Shown here one piece after another: positions 34,152-42,307 of a stretch of DNA of 64,000 bases. Location: the NCBI RefSeq assembly GCF_000321415.2, contig NC_019902.2:744001-808000 (forward strand), written 5' to 3'. Position numbers and translations under genes: made by a program. Source of the DNA: Thioalkalivibrio nitratireducens DSM 14787. GTDB lineage: Bacteria; Pseudomonadota; Gammaproteobacteria; Ectothiorhodospirales; Ectothiorhodospiraceae. The first letter of the stretch is position 1, and each line of letters starts with the position of its first letter. Below the pieces are notes generated by a model that saw only the letters and a program-made list of their open reading frames with translations, had not been told where the DNA came from and ran no database searches.

Positions 34152-34844
34152 ATGGGAGCCGGGATGTTCTGGGACGATTCGCCGCGGGACGAACTCGCCG
34201 GGCTGCGTGACGTCGTCGACGTCGCGTATCGGATCGACTGCCCCCGCCTGCCTCTGGATCATGCGCATGCGTTGTCTTCGGCGCTGCTCGAGCTGCTGCC
34301 CTGGCTGGGCACCGAGGACCACGCGGGCGTGCATCTGATTCACGGCGCGGAGTCCGGCAACGGGTGGATGCGTCCGCAGGATCCGGAGCGCGACCTGCTG
34401 CACCTGTCCCGGCGGGCCCGGCTGCGGCTGCGCGTGCCCGTGGCGCGCGTCGACGAGGCCGCGACGCTGATCGGCCGGACGCTCGAGGTGTCGGGGTTCG
34501 GGATCGGCGTGGGGCCGATGAATGTGATTCCGCTGGAACCCTTGCCGGTGGTGTTCGCCCGCCACGTCGTTGCGGATCCGGAACAGGACGAGCCGGCGTT
34601 CCTTGCCGAGATGGCGGCCGAACTGGGGCGCATCGGCGTGCCGGCTTCCAAGCTGCTGAGTGGCCTGAGTCACGTGCTGCGGGTGCCGGGCGGATTGCTG
34701 CACACGCGCAGCCTGATGGTCGCGGAACTCGACGCCCAGTCGTCGCTGCGACTGCAGCGCAGCGGCGTCGGATCCGATCAGGCGCTGGGTTGTGGCCTGT
34801 TCATCGGGCACAAGGACATTGCGCCGGTTCCCGGGGCGGGATAA
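34152..34844 (+). CDS. Orphan Cas6/Cmx6-like (RAMP-fold) protein
   Basis: 230 residues; ATG 34164, with GGGAG 5 bases ahead, is an alternative start. The sequence follows the Cas6 variant called Cmx6 (MYXAN type): the N-terminal RIDCPRLPLDHAHALSSALLELLPWL, with His37/His39 where family members have a conserved His; the mid segment LHLSRRARLRLRVP; and a C-terminal LRLQRSGVGSDQALGCG-LFIGHKDI with the glycine-rich loop of RAMP proteins. Cas6 enzymes cut CRISPR precursor RNA. No CRISPR array or other cas gene is visible in the 64 kb. A role as an RNA-binding protein in sulfur metabolism is inference from context. Confidence 0.7.
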   Translation: MGAGMFWDDSPRDELAGLRDVVDVAYRIDCPRLPLDHAHALSSALLELLPWLGTEDHAGVHLIHGAESGNGWMRPQDPERDLLHLSRRARLRLRVPVARVDEAATLIGRTLEVSGFGIGVGPMNVIPLEPLPVVFARHVVADPEQDEPAFLAEMAAELGRIGVPASKLLSGLSHVLRVPGGLLHTRSLMVAELDAQSSLRLQRSGVGSDQALGCGLFIGHKDIAPVPGAG

Positions 34845-35017
34845 CCGGGGTGCCCGTCATCTGTGAGGCATGCTCCGCCGGGCCTCGGCATGCGTGTCCG
34901 GCGGTTTCAACGCAGTAGCAGTATCCGGGATCTGGGGCTGCCCGGGGGAGTTTCCCGGGGACGGATCCCGAACCCACCGTGAAACCTGTATGACCGAAGT
35001 CAAGGGAGGAAGACCAG

Positions 35018-35359
35018 ATGAGTCTGGAAGTCGATGGCAACACCATCGCCACGAACGCGAACGGGTATCTCGAGGAACTGTCGGACTGGAGCGAGAAGGT
35101 TGCGGAAGCCATCGCCGCGAAGGAAGGCATCACGCTGACTCAGCGGCACTGGGACCTGATCCGCTACCTTCGCGACGAGTACGTCAACAATGGCGAAAAC
35201 CAGCCCAACACGCGGACCATCGTCAAGGCCATGCAGCAGCTCTGGAGCGACAAGAGCGTCGATGCCAAGACCGTCTATGACCTCTTCCCGCTCGATCCCA
35301 GCAAGCAGGGTGGCCGTATCGCCGGCCTGCCCGAGAGCCGGCGCAAGGGCGGATACTGA
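35018..35359 (+). CDS. RspA-type DsrC/TusE paralogue lacking both cysteines
   Basis: 113 residues with clear DsrC similarity (MSLEVDGNTIATNANGYLEELSDWSEKV; LTQRHWDLIRYLRDEY). The C-terminal arm reads KQGGRIAGLPESRRKGGY where DsrC has KQACKYAGLPKPTGCV, so both redox cysteines are gone and no other cysteine is present. Such forms have been named RspA and proposed to be regulatory. It cannot carry sulfur. A strong AGGGAGG site is 9 bases before the ATG. A regulatory, DNA- or protein-binding role is inference. Confidence 0.85.
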   Translation: MSLEVDGNTIATNANGYLEELSDWSEKVAEAIAAKEGITLTQRHWDLIRYLRDEYVNNGENQPNTRTIVKAMQQLWSDKSVDAKTVYDLFPLDPSKQGGRIAGLPESRRKGGY

Positions 35360-35379
35360 CGCAACCCCGCGCCGGCGAC

Positions 35380-35425
35380 CTATCCCCTAAGGGAGGTTAA
35401 GCGCCCCGTCGGCCGGTGTTAGAGT
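35380..35425 (+). promoter_or_regulatory. Second palindrome plus promoter, upstream of the 67-residue gene
   Basis: Imperfect palindrome CTATCC-cctaa-GGGAGG (35380-35396), then -35 TTAAGC at 35397-35402, a 17-base spacer and -10 TAGAGT (35420-35425). The palindrome centre is again 9 bases before the -35, as at 32888-32932. Transcription would start near 35432 and read the genes from 35483. Confidence 0.5.
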
Positions 35426-35482
35426 CGCGCTGGCCACGGGGTTTGTGCGACTGCCACCCCACCACCTTGGAGACACGCAACC

Positions 35483-35686
35483 ATGAGCAATAAGCAGGCA
35501 CTGATCAAGGAAATGCTGGAAATGCAGAAGCGTTTCATGGAATACGAGCACCAGAACGGTGTCGATCCGGTCGACTACTACATTGCGCCCGAGGGTCATC
35601 CCCTTCATGGCTACCACAAGCGTTATCGCGACATCGCGATGCAGCTGGTGGATATTGCCCACGAGGATAAGGGCTCGCACCGCTGA
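35483..35686 (+). CDS. Small conserved-looking protein (67 residues)
   Basis: ATG 35483 has GGAG 10 bases upstream. MSNKQALIKEMLEMQKRFMEYEHQNG forms a helix, followed by VDPVDYYIAPEGHPLHGYHKRYRDIAMQLVDIAHEDKG, with four His and several Tyr that could bind metal. No signal sequence, no cysteine. It has its own promoter. I do not recognise the family; its placement between rspA and the DUF3050 gene suggests a role in the same module. Confidence 0.65.
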   Translation: MSNKQALIKEMLEMQKRFMEYEHQNGVDPVDYYIAPEGHPLHGYHKRYRDIAMQLVDIAHEDKGSHR

Positions 35687-35796
35687 GTTCCGACCGGATG
35701 GATGCGGACGGTATGCAACCGGGCCGCATCCACCGTGTTCCCGGCACCTCCACGTTGCCGTCTTGCCCCGCAATGCCCACCGCCCAGGGTATCCCC

Positions 35797-36576
35797 ATGC
35801 CCCAGCCTACCGGTTTCGACCCGAAGGTTCTCGAGCCGCTGCGCAAGCGCCTCGACGAGCATCCGGTCTATGGTCTGCGCGATCTCGATGCGCTGCGCCA
35901 TTTCATGGAACATCATGTCTATTCGGTCTGGGATTTCATGTCCCTGATCAAGTACCTGCAAGGGCATCTGGCACCAGTGCGGCAGCCGTGGACGCCAAGC
36001 GGAGATGCCGCGGTACGCCGGTTCATCAACGAACTCGTGCTGGAAGAGGAGTCCGACGCGGTGCCGGGTCCCGGCGGCGTGGACCGCCACATGAGTCACT
36101 TCGAACTGTACTGTGAAGCGATGGAGGAACTTGGTGCGGATCCCGAACGCCCGCGGCGATTCGTGGCGATGGCCTCGGAACGGGGGATCGATGCAGCGCT
36201 GGCTGCGGGGATCGCACCGGAACCGGCGGCCCGTTTCATGCGTTCCACCTTTGACTTCATCGCCAGTGGCAAGCCGCACGTGGTGGCCGCCGCGCTGGCC
36301 CTCGGGCGTGAACACGTGATTCCGGGGATGTTCCGCAGCTTCCTGCGCGAGATGGGGGTCGGGTCCGGCGCGGCCCCGCAGTTCCATTTCTATCTCAACC
36401 GGCACATCCACCTCGACGAGGACTTTCACGGGCCGATGTCGCTGCGGATGCTGGATCTGCTGTGCGCCGGGGACCCGACCAGGCTCGCCGAGGCCCGAGC
36501 TGCGGCCGGCACTGCGCTGGAGGCGCGAATCGAGTTCTGGGACGGGGTCCACGCCCGGTTGCGGGAGGCCGCATGA
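35797..36576 (+). CDS. DUF3050 family protein, haem-oxygenase-like fold
   Basis: 259 residues from ATG 35797; ATG 35773 and 35698 are in frame and possible. The helical repeats MEHHVYSVWDFMSLIKYLQ, NELVLEEESD, HMSHFELYCEAME and FHFYLNRHIHLDEDFHGPMSLRML match DUF3050, which belongs with haem-oxygenase-like di-iron oxidases; the His/Glu residues are spaced as possible di-iron ligands. The substrate is unknown. Its stop overlaps the start of the next gene by 4 bases. Confidence 0.75.
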   Translation: MPQPTGFDPKVLEPLRKRLDEHPVYGLRDLDALRHFMEHHVYSVWDFMSLIKYLQGHLAPVRQPWTPSGDAAVRRFINELVLEEESDAVPGPGGVDRHMSHFELYCEAMEELGADPERPRRFVAMASERGIDAALAAGIAPEPAARFMRSTFDFIASGKPHVVAAALALGREHVIPGMFRSFLREMGVGSGAAPQFHFYLNRHIHLDEDFHGPMSLRMLDLLCAGDPTRLAEARAAAGTALEARIEFWDGVHARLREAA

Positions 36577-37187
36577 GCCTGCGCCTGAGGGGGCGGTGGA
36601 AGCAGGGCGGACGCGAGCGCAGTCTTGAGGATCTGGCGACCGCGGCTGCGTCGAACGCGTGGCGCGCCGCCTGCAACGGCGTGCTGAACCTCGAAAACGA
36701 GGGGTTCGAGACGACGTCGCGGGCCCAGCGGCTGGACATCATCGAAGAGTTCGTCGCCTTCCTGGTGCTGGTGGCGGATCGCGTGGCCTACGAGCGGCTG
36801 GACGACGACGAGCGCGGCCGCTTCATCACGGCGATGGCGCTGCGGCTGTCGGGGCTGGTCGATGAGAACCGCAGCGATGCCCAGGGGCCGGGGCAATACC
36901 GGGAGCAGTTCATCGACAAGCTGAACGAACGCACGGGCCTCTATGCCGAGTGCAGCTACAGCGAGCAGGAAGGCCCCGGGTTTTCGATGCTCTGCGTGCT
37001 CGGAGACCGGGTCACCGATGTGCTTGGCCCGACCAACCGCAAGTGGGCCCAGGACCAGGTCGTGGCGATCGACGGTCCGGAGGCCGCGCAGGCTTTCACG
37101 CGGGCGCTGAAGTCGCTGCTGGGGGCCGCTGCTGCCAGTGGCCCCCGTGCCGGCGATGGACCGACGCGGCCCCTGGCCGACGACTGA
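36573..37187 (+). CDS. Unrecognised helical cytoplasmic protein
   Basis: 204 residues from ATG 36573, overlapping the DUF3050 stop (ATGA), so translation is coupled. Mostly alpha-helical with no membrane segment: LEDLATAAASNAWRAACNG, RLDIIEEFVAFLVLVADRVAYERL, GRFITAMALRLSGLVDENR. The end is low-complexity. I do not recognise the family. Tight coupling to a di-iron oxidase suggests a partner or substrate-binding role. Confidence 0.65.
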   Translation: MSLRLRGRWKQGGRERSLEDLATAAASNAWRAACNGVLNLENEGFETTSRAQRLDIIEEFVAFLVLVADRVAYERLDDDERGRFITAMALRLSGLVDENRSDAQGPGQYREQFIDKLNERTGLYAECSYSEQEGPGFSMLCVLGDRVTDVLGPTNRKWAQDQVVAIDGPEAAQAFTRALKSLLGAAAASGPRAGDGPTRPLADD

Positions 37188-37489
37188 GTGCGGCCAACTG
37201 GCGTTCCGGTCCCGGGCGGGGGCGTTCGATTCAGGGATTCGCGACGCTGCAGCGGTTCCGGTGCAGCAGTCAGGACGCCGCCGGCCCGTGGCGTTCGCAT
37301 CTCGGCGTACCATTTCTGGGCTGTGGCGCCGCGCGTCGTTCGGCGCTCGCCGCTCCCGCGACCATGCGCTGTCCCGCCGGCCGCGCACCGGGACCGTCAT
37401 CCGGATCTCCGCCGCGGGGCGGGGCATCCCGGCGCCGGTAGCCCCGATGAACCCTTCCGGATCACGTAACAGGGGGAGTGTACGGCGCC
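37188..37489. other. 302-base interval before trmJ
   Basis: No gene is supported. In many gammaproteobacteria suhB lies divergently beside trmJ; it is absent here. A GGGGGAG ribosome site for trmJ is near 37471-37477. No clear promoter hexamers were found. Confidence 0.5.
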
Positions 37490-38239
37490 ATGGAGGATCA
37501 ACTCGGCCGCATCCGTGTGGTGCTGGTGGGTACATCGCACCCGGGTAACATCGGTTCCGTGGCCCGGGCGATGAAGGCCATGGGGTTGTCGGATCTGGTA
37601 CTGGTGGATCCGCAGCGTTTCCCCGCAGCCGAGGCGACAGCACTGGCGGCAGGCGCGGACGACCTGCTGGCGCGGGCCCGGGTGCTGACGCGGCTTGAGG
37701 ATGCGGTCGCCGATTGCGTCTGGGTGGTCGGAACCAGCGCCCGGCGGCGCGGCCATTCGGTGCCGGTGTTCGATCCCGAGCCGGCGGCGCGGGAACTGAT
37801 CGCCCGTGCATCCGGGGGATCCGTGGCGCTCGTCTTCGGCCGGGAAAGCAGCGGGCTGACCAACGCCGAACTGGATCGCTGCACCGCGCTTGTGCAGATT
37901 CCCACCGACCCAGGTTTCAGCTCGCTCAATCTTGCGGCCGCCGTCCAGGTGCTGGCGTACGCCTGCCGGACCGCGGCGCTGGTGGGAGATTCCGGCAGCG
38001 CGCCCGGCGGCGGCGTGGAACGCCACGCGACGCAGGCCGAAATGGAGGCCCTGTTCGAGCACTATCAGCGGGTGTTGGTGCAGATCGAATTCCTCGATCC
38101 GGAGAAACCGCGCCACCTGATGCGCCGGTTGCGGCATCTGTATCAGCGTGCCGGTCTCACGGCCAACGAGGTGCGCATCCTGCGCGGGATCCTGACGCAC
38201 ACGGAACGCGGTGGAGGACGCCCGCGAACCGGGTCGTGA
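37490..38239 (+). CDS. trmJ: tRNA (cytidine/uridine-32-2'-O)-methyltransferase TrmJ
   Basis: 249 residues from ATG 37490 (a GTG at 37478 is in frame). The SPOUT domain has RVVLVGTSHPGNIGSVARAMKAMG, motif 2 ALVFGRESSGLTNAEL with the catalytic Arg/Glu region, and motif 3 SSLNLAAAVQVLAYA. It methylates position 32 of tRNAs. The trmJ-cysE-iscR order is common in gammaproteobacteria. Confidence 0.93.
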   Translation: MEDQLGRIRVVLVGTSHPGNIGSVARAMKAMGLSDLVLVDPQRFPAAEATALAAGADDLLARARVLTRLEDAVADCVWVVGTSARRRGHSVPVFDPEPAARELIARASGGSVALVFGRESSGLTNAELDRCTALVQIPTDPGFSSLNLAAAVQVLAYACRTAALVGDSGSAPGGGVERHATQAEMEALFEHYQRVLVQIEFLDPEKPRHLMRRLRHLYQRAGLTANEVRILRGILTHTERGGGRPRTGS

Positions 38240-38277
38240 TATCGTAGAATCCTGTCCCGATTGCGATGGCGCTCCCC

Positions 38278-39075
38278 ATGTTCCAGCGGCTACGTGAAGA
38301 CATCCAGTGTGTATTCGCTCGCGACCCGGCCGCGCGGAACTCGTTCGAAGTGTTCACGGCTTACCCCGGCCTTCATGCCGTCTGGGTGCATCGTCTCGCC
38401 CACGGACTCTGGCGCTGGAAGCTCCGCTGGCTGGCCCGGGTGCTGGCAAACGTCGGGCGCCTGATTACCGGCATCGAGATTCACCCCGGGGCACGGATCG
38501 GGCGCCGCTTCTTCATCGACCACGGTATGGGTGTGGTGATCGGGGAGACCGCCGAGATCGGCGACGACTGCACGCTGTACCACCAGGTGACCCTCGGCGG
38601 GACCAGTTGGGACAAGGGCAAGCGTCACCCGACGCTGGACGATGGCGTGGTGATCGGTGCCGGCGCGAAGGTGCTGGGGCCGGTCCACATCGGGACGCGG
38701 GCGCGGATCGGGTCGAACGCGGTGGTGCTGCGAGACGTGCCCGCCGACGCAACGGCCGTCGGGATCCCCGCGCGGGTGCTCGGTCCACGGCCGGAGCCGA
38801 ATCCTCGGTTCAAGGCGATGGCCGACCGGATGGGTTTCGATGCCTACGGTCTGACCCGCGACATGCCGGACCCGGTGGCCAACGCGATTCACCGGATCGT
38901 GGATCACCTGCACGAGGTCGACGAGCGGATGGAACGCGCCTGTGAAGCGCTGAAAAAGGCGGGGATCGACATCGGGGCCGATGAAGAACTGCATCCGATT
39001 TCCAACTGCGATCTCGAGGGGCTTGAACCCGAGGAGTGCGAAATTCCCCCACGCAAGACCTCGGGAAATACCTGA
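38278..39075 (+). CDS. cysE: Serine O-acetyltransferase (CysE)
   Basis: 265 residues from ATG 38278 (ATG 38266 is an alternative). The left-handed beta-helix hexapeptide repeats run from about residue 60 ([33 protein letters not shown]), with the catalytic His in IDHGMG. This shorter SAT type lacks the long N-terminal helical domain of E. coli CysE; it carries a longer C-terminal tail instead. It makes O-acetylserine, the substrate of CysM (7.5 kb). A -10-like TAGAAT lies at 38245-38250. Confidence 0.95.
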   Translation: MFQRLREDIQCVFARDPAARNSFEVFTAYPGLHAVWVHRLAHGLWRWKLRWLARVLANVGRLITGIEIHPGARIGRRFFIDHGMGVVIGETAEIGDDCTLYHQVTLGGTSWDKGKRHPTLDDGVVIGAGAKVLGPVHIGTRARIGSNAVVLRDVPADATAVGIPARVLGPRPEPNPRFKAMADRMGFDAYGLTRDMPDPVANAIHRIVDHLHEVDERMERACEALKKAGIDIGADEELHPISNCDLEGLEPEECEIPPRKTSGNT

Positions 39076-39127
39076 TCGACTCCATTCGGTACCATTCTCT
39101 GCCTGGATACCGGAGTGCGTGACCGCG

Positions 39128-39628
39128 ATGAAACTGACCACGAAGGGACGTTACGCCGTGACTGCAATGCTCGATGTCGCGATGCATGCGGAGCAGCGGC
39201 CGGTGTCCCTTGCCGACGTGGCCAGGCGGCAGCACCTGTCGCTCTCCTACCTCGAGCAGCTCTTCGCGCGCCTGCGGCGCAAGGGGCTGGTGAGCAGCAG
39301 CCGGGGGCCCGGTGGCGGCTATCGCCTGAGTCGCCGGTCCGACGCGATCACGGTGGCCGAGATCATCCTGGCGGTTGACGAACCGGTGGACGTGACCCGT
39401 TGCGGAGGGCAGGCCAACTGTACCCATCGCTCGCAGTGCCTGACGCATGACCTGTGGACTGACTTGAGCCAACAGGTCGAAAGCTTCCTGAGCGAGCGCT
39501 CGCTGGCCGACGTGCTGCACCGGTATCGGGAGGCGCGCGCGGCGCGCGAACGTGTACCGGAATCCGGCGATGGCCAGGCGGCCATTCCGATCGCGGCCTC
39601 GGCCGACACTGGCTCCAAGTCCCGATAA
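39128..39628 (+). CDS. iscR: Fe-S cluster assembly transcriptional regulator IscR
   Basis: 166 residues from ATG 39128. The winged-helix Rrf2 domain begins [19 protein letters not shown]. The [2Fe-2S] ligands Cys92, Cys98, Cys104 and His107 are all present ([16 protein letters not shown]). IscR represses the isc operon when it carries a cluster. Unusually, the next gene is ndk; iscS, iscU, iscA, hscBA and fdx, which normally follow, are not here. Confidence 0.95.
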   Translation: MKLTTKGRYAVTAMLDVAMHAEQRPVSLADVARRQHLSLSYLEQLFARLRRKGLVSSSRGPGGGYRLSRRSDAITVAEIILAVDEPVDVTRCGGQANCTHRSQCLTHDLWTDLSQQVESFLSERSLADVLHRYREARAARERVPESGDGQAAIPIAASADTGSKSR

Positions 39629-39692
39629 CGTCGGTCATAACCCGTTCCAACGCATCCTCGCGCGAGTTCGGGGCCTGCCTGCGTCCGGTTCG

Positions 39693-39721
39693 TTGCCCTG
39701 CGTCCGGGCTGCCGCTAGACT
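39693..39721 (+). promoter_or_regulatory. Candidate ndk promoter
   Basis: -35 TTGCCC (39693-39698), 17-base spacer, -10 TAGACT (39716-39721). The expected start near 39728 gives a 68-base leader that contains the hairpin at 39745-39762. Confidence 0.45.
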
Positions 39722-39744
39722 ACGCCGCGATTGCAGCGTTATGG

Positions 39745-39771
39745 ACCCGCCGCCTGGCGGGTTCTTGTTTT
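39745..39771 (+). terminator. Terminator-like hairpin 25 bases before ndk
   Basis: ACCCGCC-gcct-GGCGGGT (39745-39762) is followed by TTCTTGTTTT. It may end the iscR transcript, be a remnant of a lost isc operon terminator, or attenuate ndk if the promoter at 39693-39721 is real. Confidence 0.6.
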
Positions 39772-39795
39772 CAAACACCATCGAGGAGATCACCT

Positions 39796-40227
39796 GTGGC
39801 CCAGGAGCGTACCCTGTCCATCATCAAGCCCGACGCGGTCGCCAAGAACGTGATCGGCGACATCTACAGCCGGTTCGAGAAGGGGGGGCTGCGGATCGTG
39901 GCCGCGCGCATGCTGCACCTGAGCCGCGACCAGGCCGAGGGCTTCTACGCGGTGCACCAGGAACGCCCGTTTTTCCGGGATCTGGTGGATTTCATGATCT
40001 CGGGTCCGGTGATGGTGCAGGTGCTGGAAGGTGACGATGCGATTCGGCGGCATCGTGACATCATGGGCGCCACCAACCCGAAGGAAGCGGCCCCGGGAAC
40101 CATCCGGGCGGACTTCGCGACCAGCATCGACGAGAACGCAGTCCACGGCTCCGATGGCCCGGATACCGCGAAGACCGAGATCGCCTTCTTTTTCGACGAC
40201 AGCGCCATTTGTCCACGCACCCGCTAG
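39796..40227 (+). CDS. ndk: Nucleoside diphosphate kinase
   Basis: 143 residues from GTG 39796, with GAGGAG 8 bases upstream. [15 protein letters not shown] at the N-terminus and the active-site His117 in NAVHGSDG are diagnostic. It equalises nucleoside triphosphate pools. The ndk-rlmN-pilW-rodZ block normally follows the isc operon in gammaproteobacteria, which is why its direct contact with iscR is notable. Confidence 0.97.
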   Translation: MAQERTLSIIKPDAVAKNVIGDIYSRFEKGGLRIVAARMLHLSRDQAEGFYAVHQERPFFRDLVDFMISGPVMVQVLEGDDAIRRHRDIMGATNPKEAAPGTIRADFATSIDENAVHGSDGPDTAKTEIAFFFDDSAICPRTR

Positions 40228-40385
40228 CGGGAAGAGGCCCCGGGTCCCTGATGGCGGTATGTACCCCGGGGTCCGGTCGGATACGGCCAGCGGGTCTGGC
40301 GGTCAAGCACCGTCTGCCGGTGGCCGCGAATGCGCTCGAGCCTTCGGTGCATTACACTAGCGCTCTCGCTGCCTGAACAGAAGCC

Positions 40386-41519
40386 ATGTCAGTATCGCCC
40401 GCCAACCGACTGAATTTGCTGGGAATGCCGCGCCAGCGCCTTGCCGGCCAGTTCGAGAGCTGGGGTGAGCGCGGGTTTCGTGCGACCCAGCTGGTCAAAT
40501 GGATCCACCAGCGTGGCGTCACCGACTTTGCCGCAATGACCGACCTTTCCAAGACGCTGCGCGAGCAACTTGGTCTGCTGGCGGCTGTCGAACTGCCCGA
40601 GATCGCGCTGGAGCGGCGCTCGGATGACGGTACGGTGAAGTGGGTGCTGCGTCTGGCGGACGGGAACGCTATCGAGACCGTCTACATCCCGGAAGACGAC
40701 CGCGGAACGCTGTGCATCTCTTCGCAGGTCGGATGTGCGCTCGACTGTACGTTCTGCTCGACCGCGCAGCAGGGGTTCAACCGCAACCTGAGCGCGCACG
40801 AGATCATCGGGCAGCTGTGGCTGGCCAACCAGCGTGTTCCGGTTCCGGAAGGCCGCTCGCGGGCGGTTACCAACGTGGTGTTCATGGGCATGGGGGAGCC
40901 GCTGGCGAACCTCGATGCGGTTGTCGACGCGATCGACCTGATGCTGGACGATAACGCCTACGGGCTCAGCAAGCGGCGGGTCACGGTGAGCACGTCGGGC
41001 CTGGTGCCGGCGCTGGATCGCCTGGGTGCGGCCACCGACGTGGCGCTGGCGGTGAGCCTGCATGCGCCGAACGACGCCCTGCGTAACCGCCTGGTACCGA
41101 TCAATCGCAAGTATCCGATCCACGAGCTGCTCAATGCCTGCCGGCGCTATACCCGTGACGGGGCACGGCACCATCGGGTGACCTTTGAGTACGTGCTGCT
41201 GGCTGGGATCAACGATCAGCCCAGGCATGCGCGGGAGTTGATGGCGCTGCTCAGGGATGTTCCTTGTAAAATCAACCTGATCCCGTTTAATCCTTTCCCT
41301 GGTTCTCCGTTCGTTCGGCCGTCGTCGAACGCGGTGCGCGTGTTCGAGAAGCTGCTCGACGATGCCGGTTTCGTGACGATCGTGCGCCGGACGCGCGGCG
41401 ACGACATCGATGCAGCCTGCGGGCAGTTGGTCGGCGAGGTCGCCGACCGCAGCGGACGCGGAGCGCGCATGATCCGGCTCCACGCGGATCTTCCGCAGCC
41501 GATGGGTGTCCGCGCATGA
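40386..41519 (+). CDS. rlmN: Dual-specificity 23S rRNA/tRNA adenine C2-methyltransferase RlmN
   Basis: 377 residues. The radical SAM triad CALDCTFC lies in [27 protein letters not shown] is the SAM-binding motif. It methylates A2503 of 23S rRNA and A37 of some tRNAs. ATG 40386 is likely; the stop overlaps the pilW start by 4 bases. Confidence 0.96.
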   Translation: MSVSPANRLNLLGMPRQRLAGQFESWGERGFRATQLVKWIHQRGVTDFAAMTDLSKTLREQLGLLAAVELPEIALERRSDDGTVKWVLRLADGNAIETVYIPEDDRGTLCISSQVGCALDCTFCSTAQQGFNRNLSAHEIIGQLWLANQRVPVPEGRSRAVTNVVFMGMGEPLANLDAVVDAIDLMLDDNAYGLSKRRVTVSTSGLVPALDRLGAATDVALAVSLHAPNDALRNRLVPINRKYPIHELLNACRRYTRDGARHHRVTFEYVLLAGINDQPRHARELMALLRDVPCKINLIPFNPFPGSPFVRPSSNAVRVFEKLLDDAGFVTIVRRTRGDDIDAACGQLVGEVADRSGRGARMIRLHADLPQPMGVRA

Positions 41520-42307
41520 GCCGGCTGCACGCGCTACGGTCGGGCGGCCGGGCATTCGCCACCGGATCCTGGCTGCTGGCCGCTGGGTTGCTCGCAGGCT
41601 GCGCGGGACTGCAGCCGCAGGCCTCGGTGGACCAGCGTCGGGCAGCAGAGATCAACGCGGAGCTGGGGATCAGTTACCTACGTCAGAACGAGCTGACCCA
41701 GGCCCAGCGCTCGCTGGATCGCGCGCTGCAGTTCAATCCCAACCTCGCACTGGCGCATCTGGGCATGGCCTCGCTGCGCGAACGGCAGGGGGCGCTGGAC
41801 TCTGCCGAGGAACATTACCGGCGCGCGTTGTCGCTGGATCGCCGCGACCCCTATGTGCAGACCAACCTGGGCGATCTGCTCTGCCGCCAGGGCGAGGTTC
41901 GCGAGGGCCTCGAATTGCTGGAACGGGCGACCGCCAACCCGTCGTATTCCGCGCGCGCTGTCGCGCTACTGAACGCAGGGAAATGTCATGCGCGTGCCGG
42001 CGACACCGAACGAGCGGAAGAACGCATGCGCGAAGCACTCCGGATCGATCCGCAATTCCCGGATGCCCTGTACGAACTGGCGCTGTTGACTTTCGAGGAC
42101 GGGCGGCCGTTCCAGACCCGGGCGTTCCTGTCCCGGCTCGAGGCCCAGGGGATCGTGACGCCGGAGTCGCTGCTTCTCTGTTACCAGTCCGAGAGGCAGC
42201 TGGGCAATGCCGAGGATGCGCGGCGCTGCGCCGACCGCCTGAAGCGGGACTTCCGGGACAGCGACGAGGCGGCAAGACTCCTGCGCGAGGAACCGGGCCG
42301 TGGTTGA
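41516..42307 (+). CDS. pilW: PilW/PilF-type tetratricopeptide lipoprotein
   Basis: 263 residues with a lipoprotein signal ending LLAGC-AG and at least five tetratricopeptide repeats ([23 protein letters not shown]..., [25 protein letters not shown]). In type IV pilus systems PilF/PilW is the pilotin for the PilQ secretin. The rlmN-pilW-rodZ context is conserved. No other pilus genes are present here. Confidence 0.9.
   Translation: MSRLHALRSGGRAFATGSWLLAAGLLAGCAGLQPQASVDQRRAAEINAELGISYLRQNELTQAQRSLDRALQFNPNLALAHLGMASLRERQGALDSAEEHYRRALSLDRRDPYVQTNLGDLLCRQGEVREGLELLERATANPSYSARAVALLNAGKCHARAGDTERAEERMREALRIDPQFPDALYELALLTFEDGRPFQTRAFLSRLEAQGIVTPESLLLCYQSERQLGNAEDARRCADRLKRDFRDSDEAARLLREEPGRG

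Noticed and set aside
32727-34811. 694-codon minus-strand open frame antisense to the TauD and Cas6-like genes
   Set aside because: Low-complexity Arg/Gln/His composition; the plus-strand genes have family motifs and ribosome sites.
35426-35460. Sigma-54 -24/-12 promoter in the stretch TGGCCACGGGGTTTGTGC
   Set aside because: The GG and GC dinucleotides are not at the required 10-base spacing.
32526-37489. CRISPR array near the Cas6-like gene
   Set aside because: No regularly spaced direct repeats were found in the flanking non-coding stretches.
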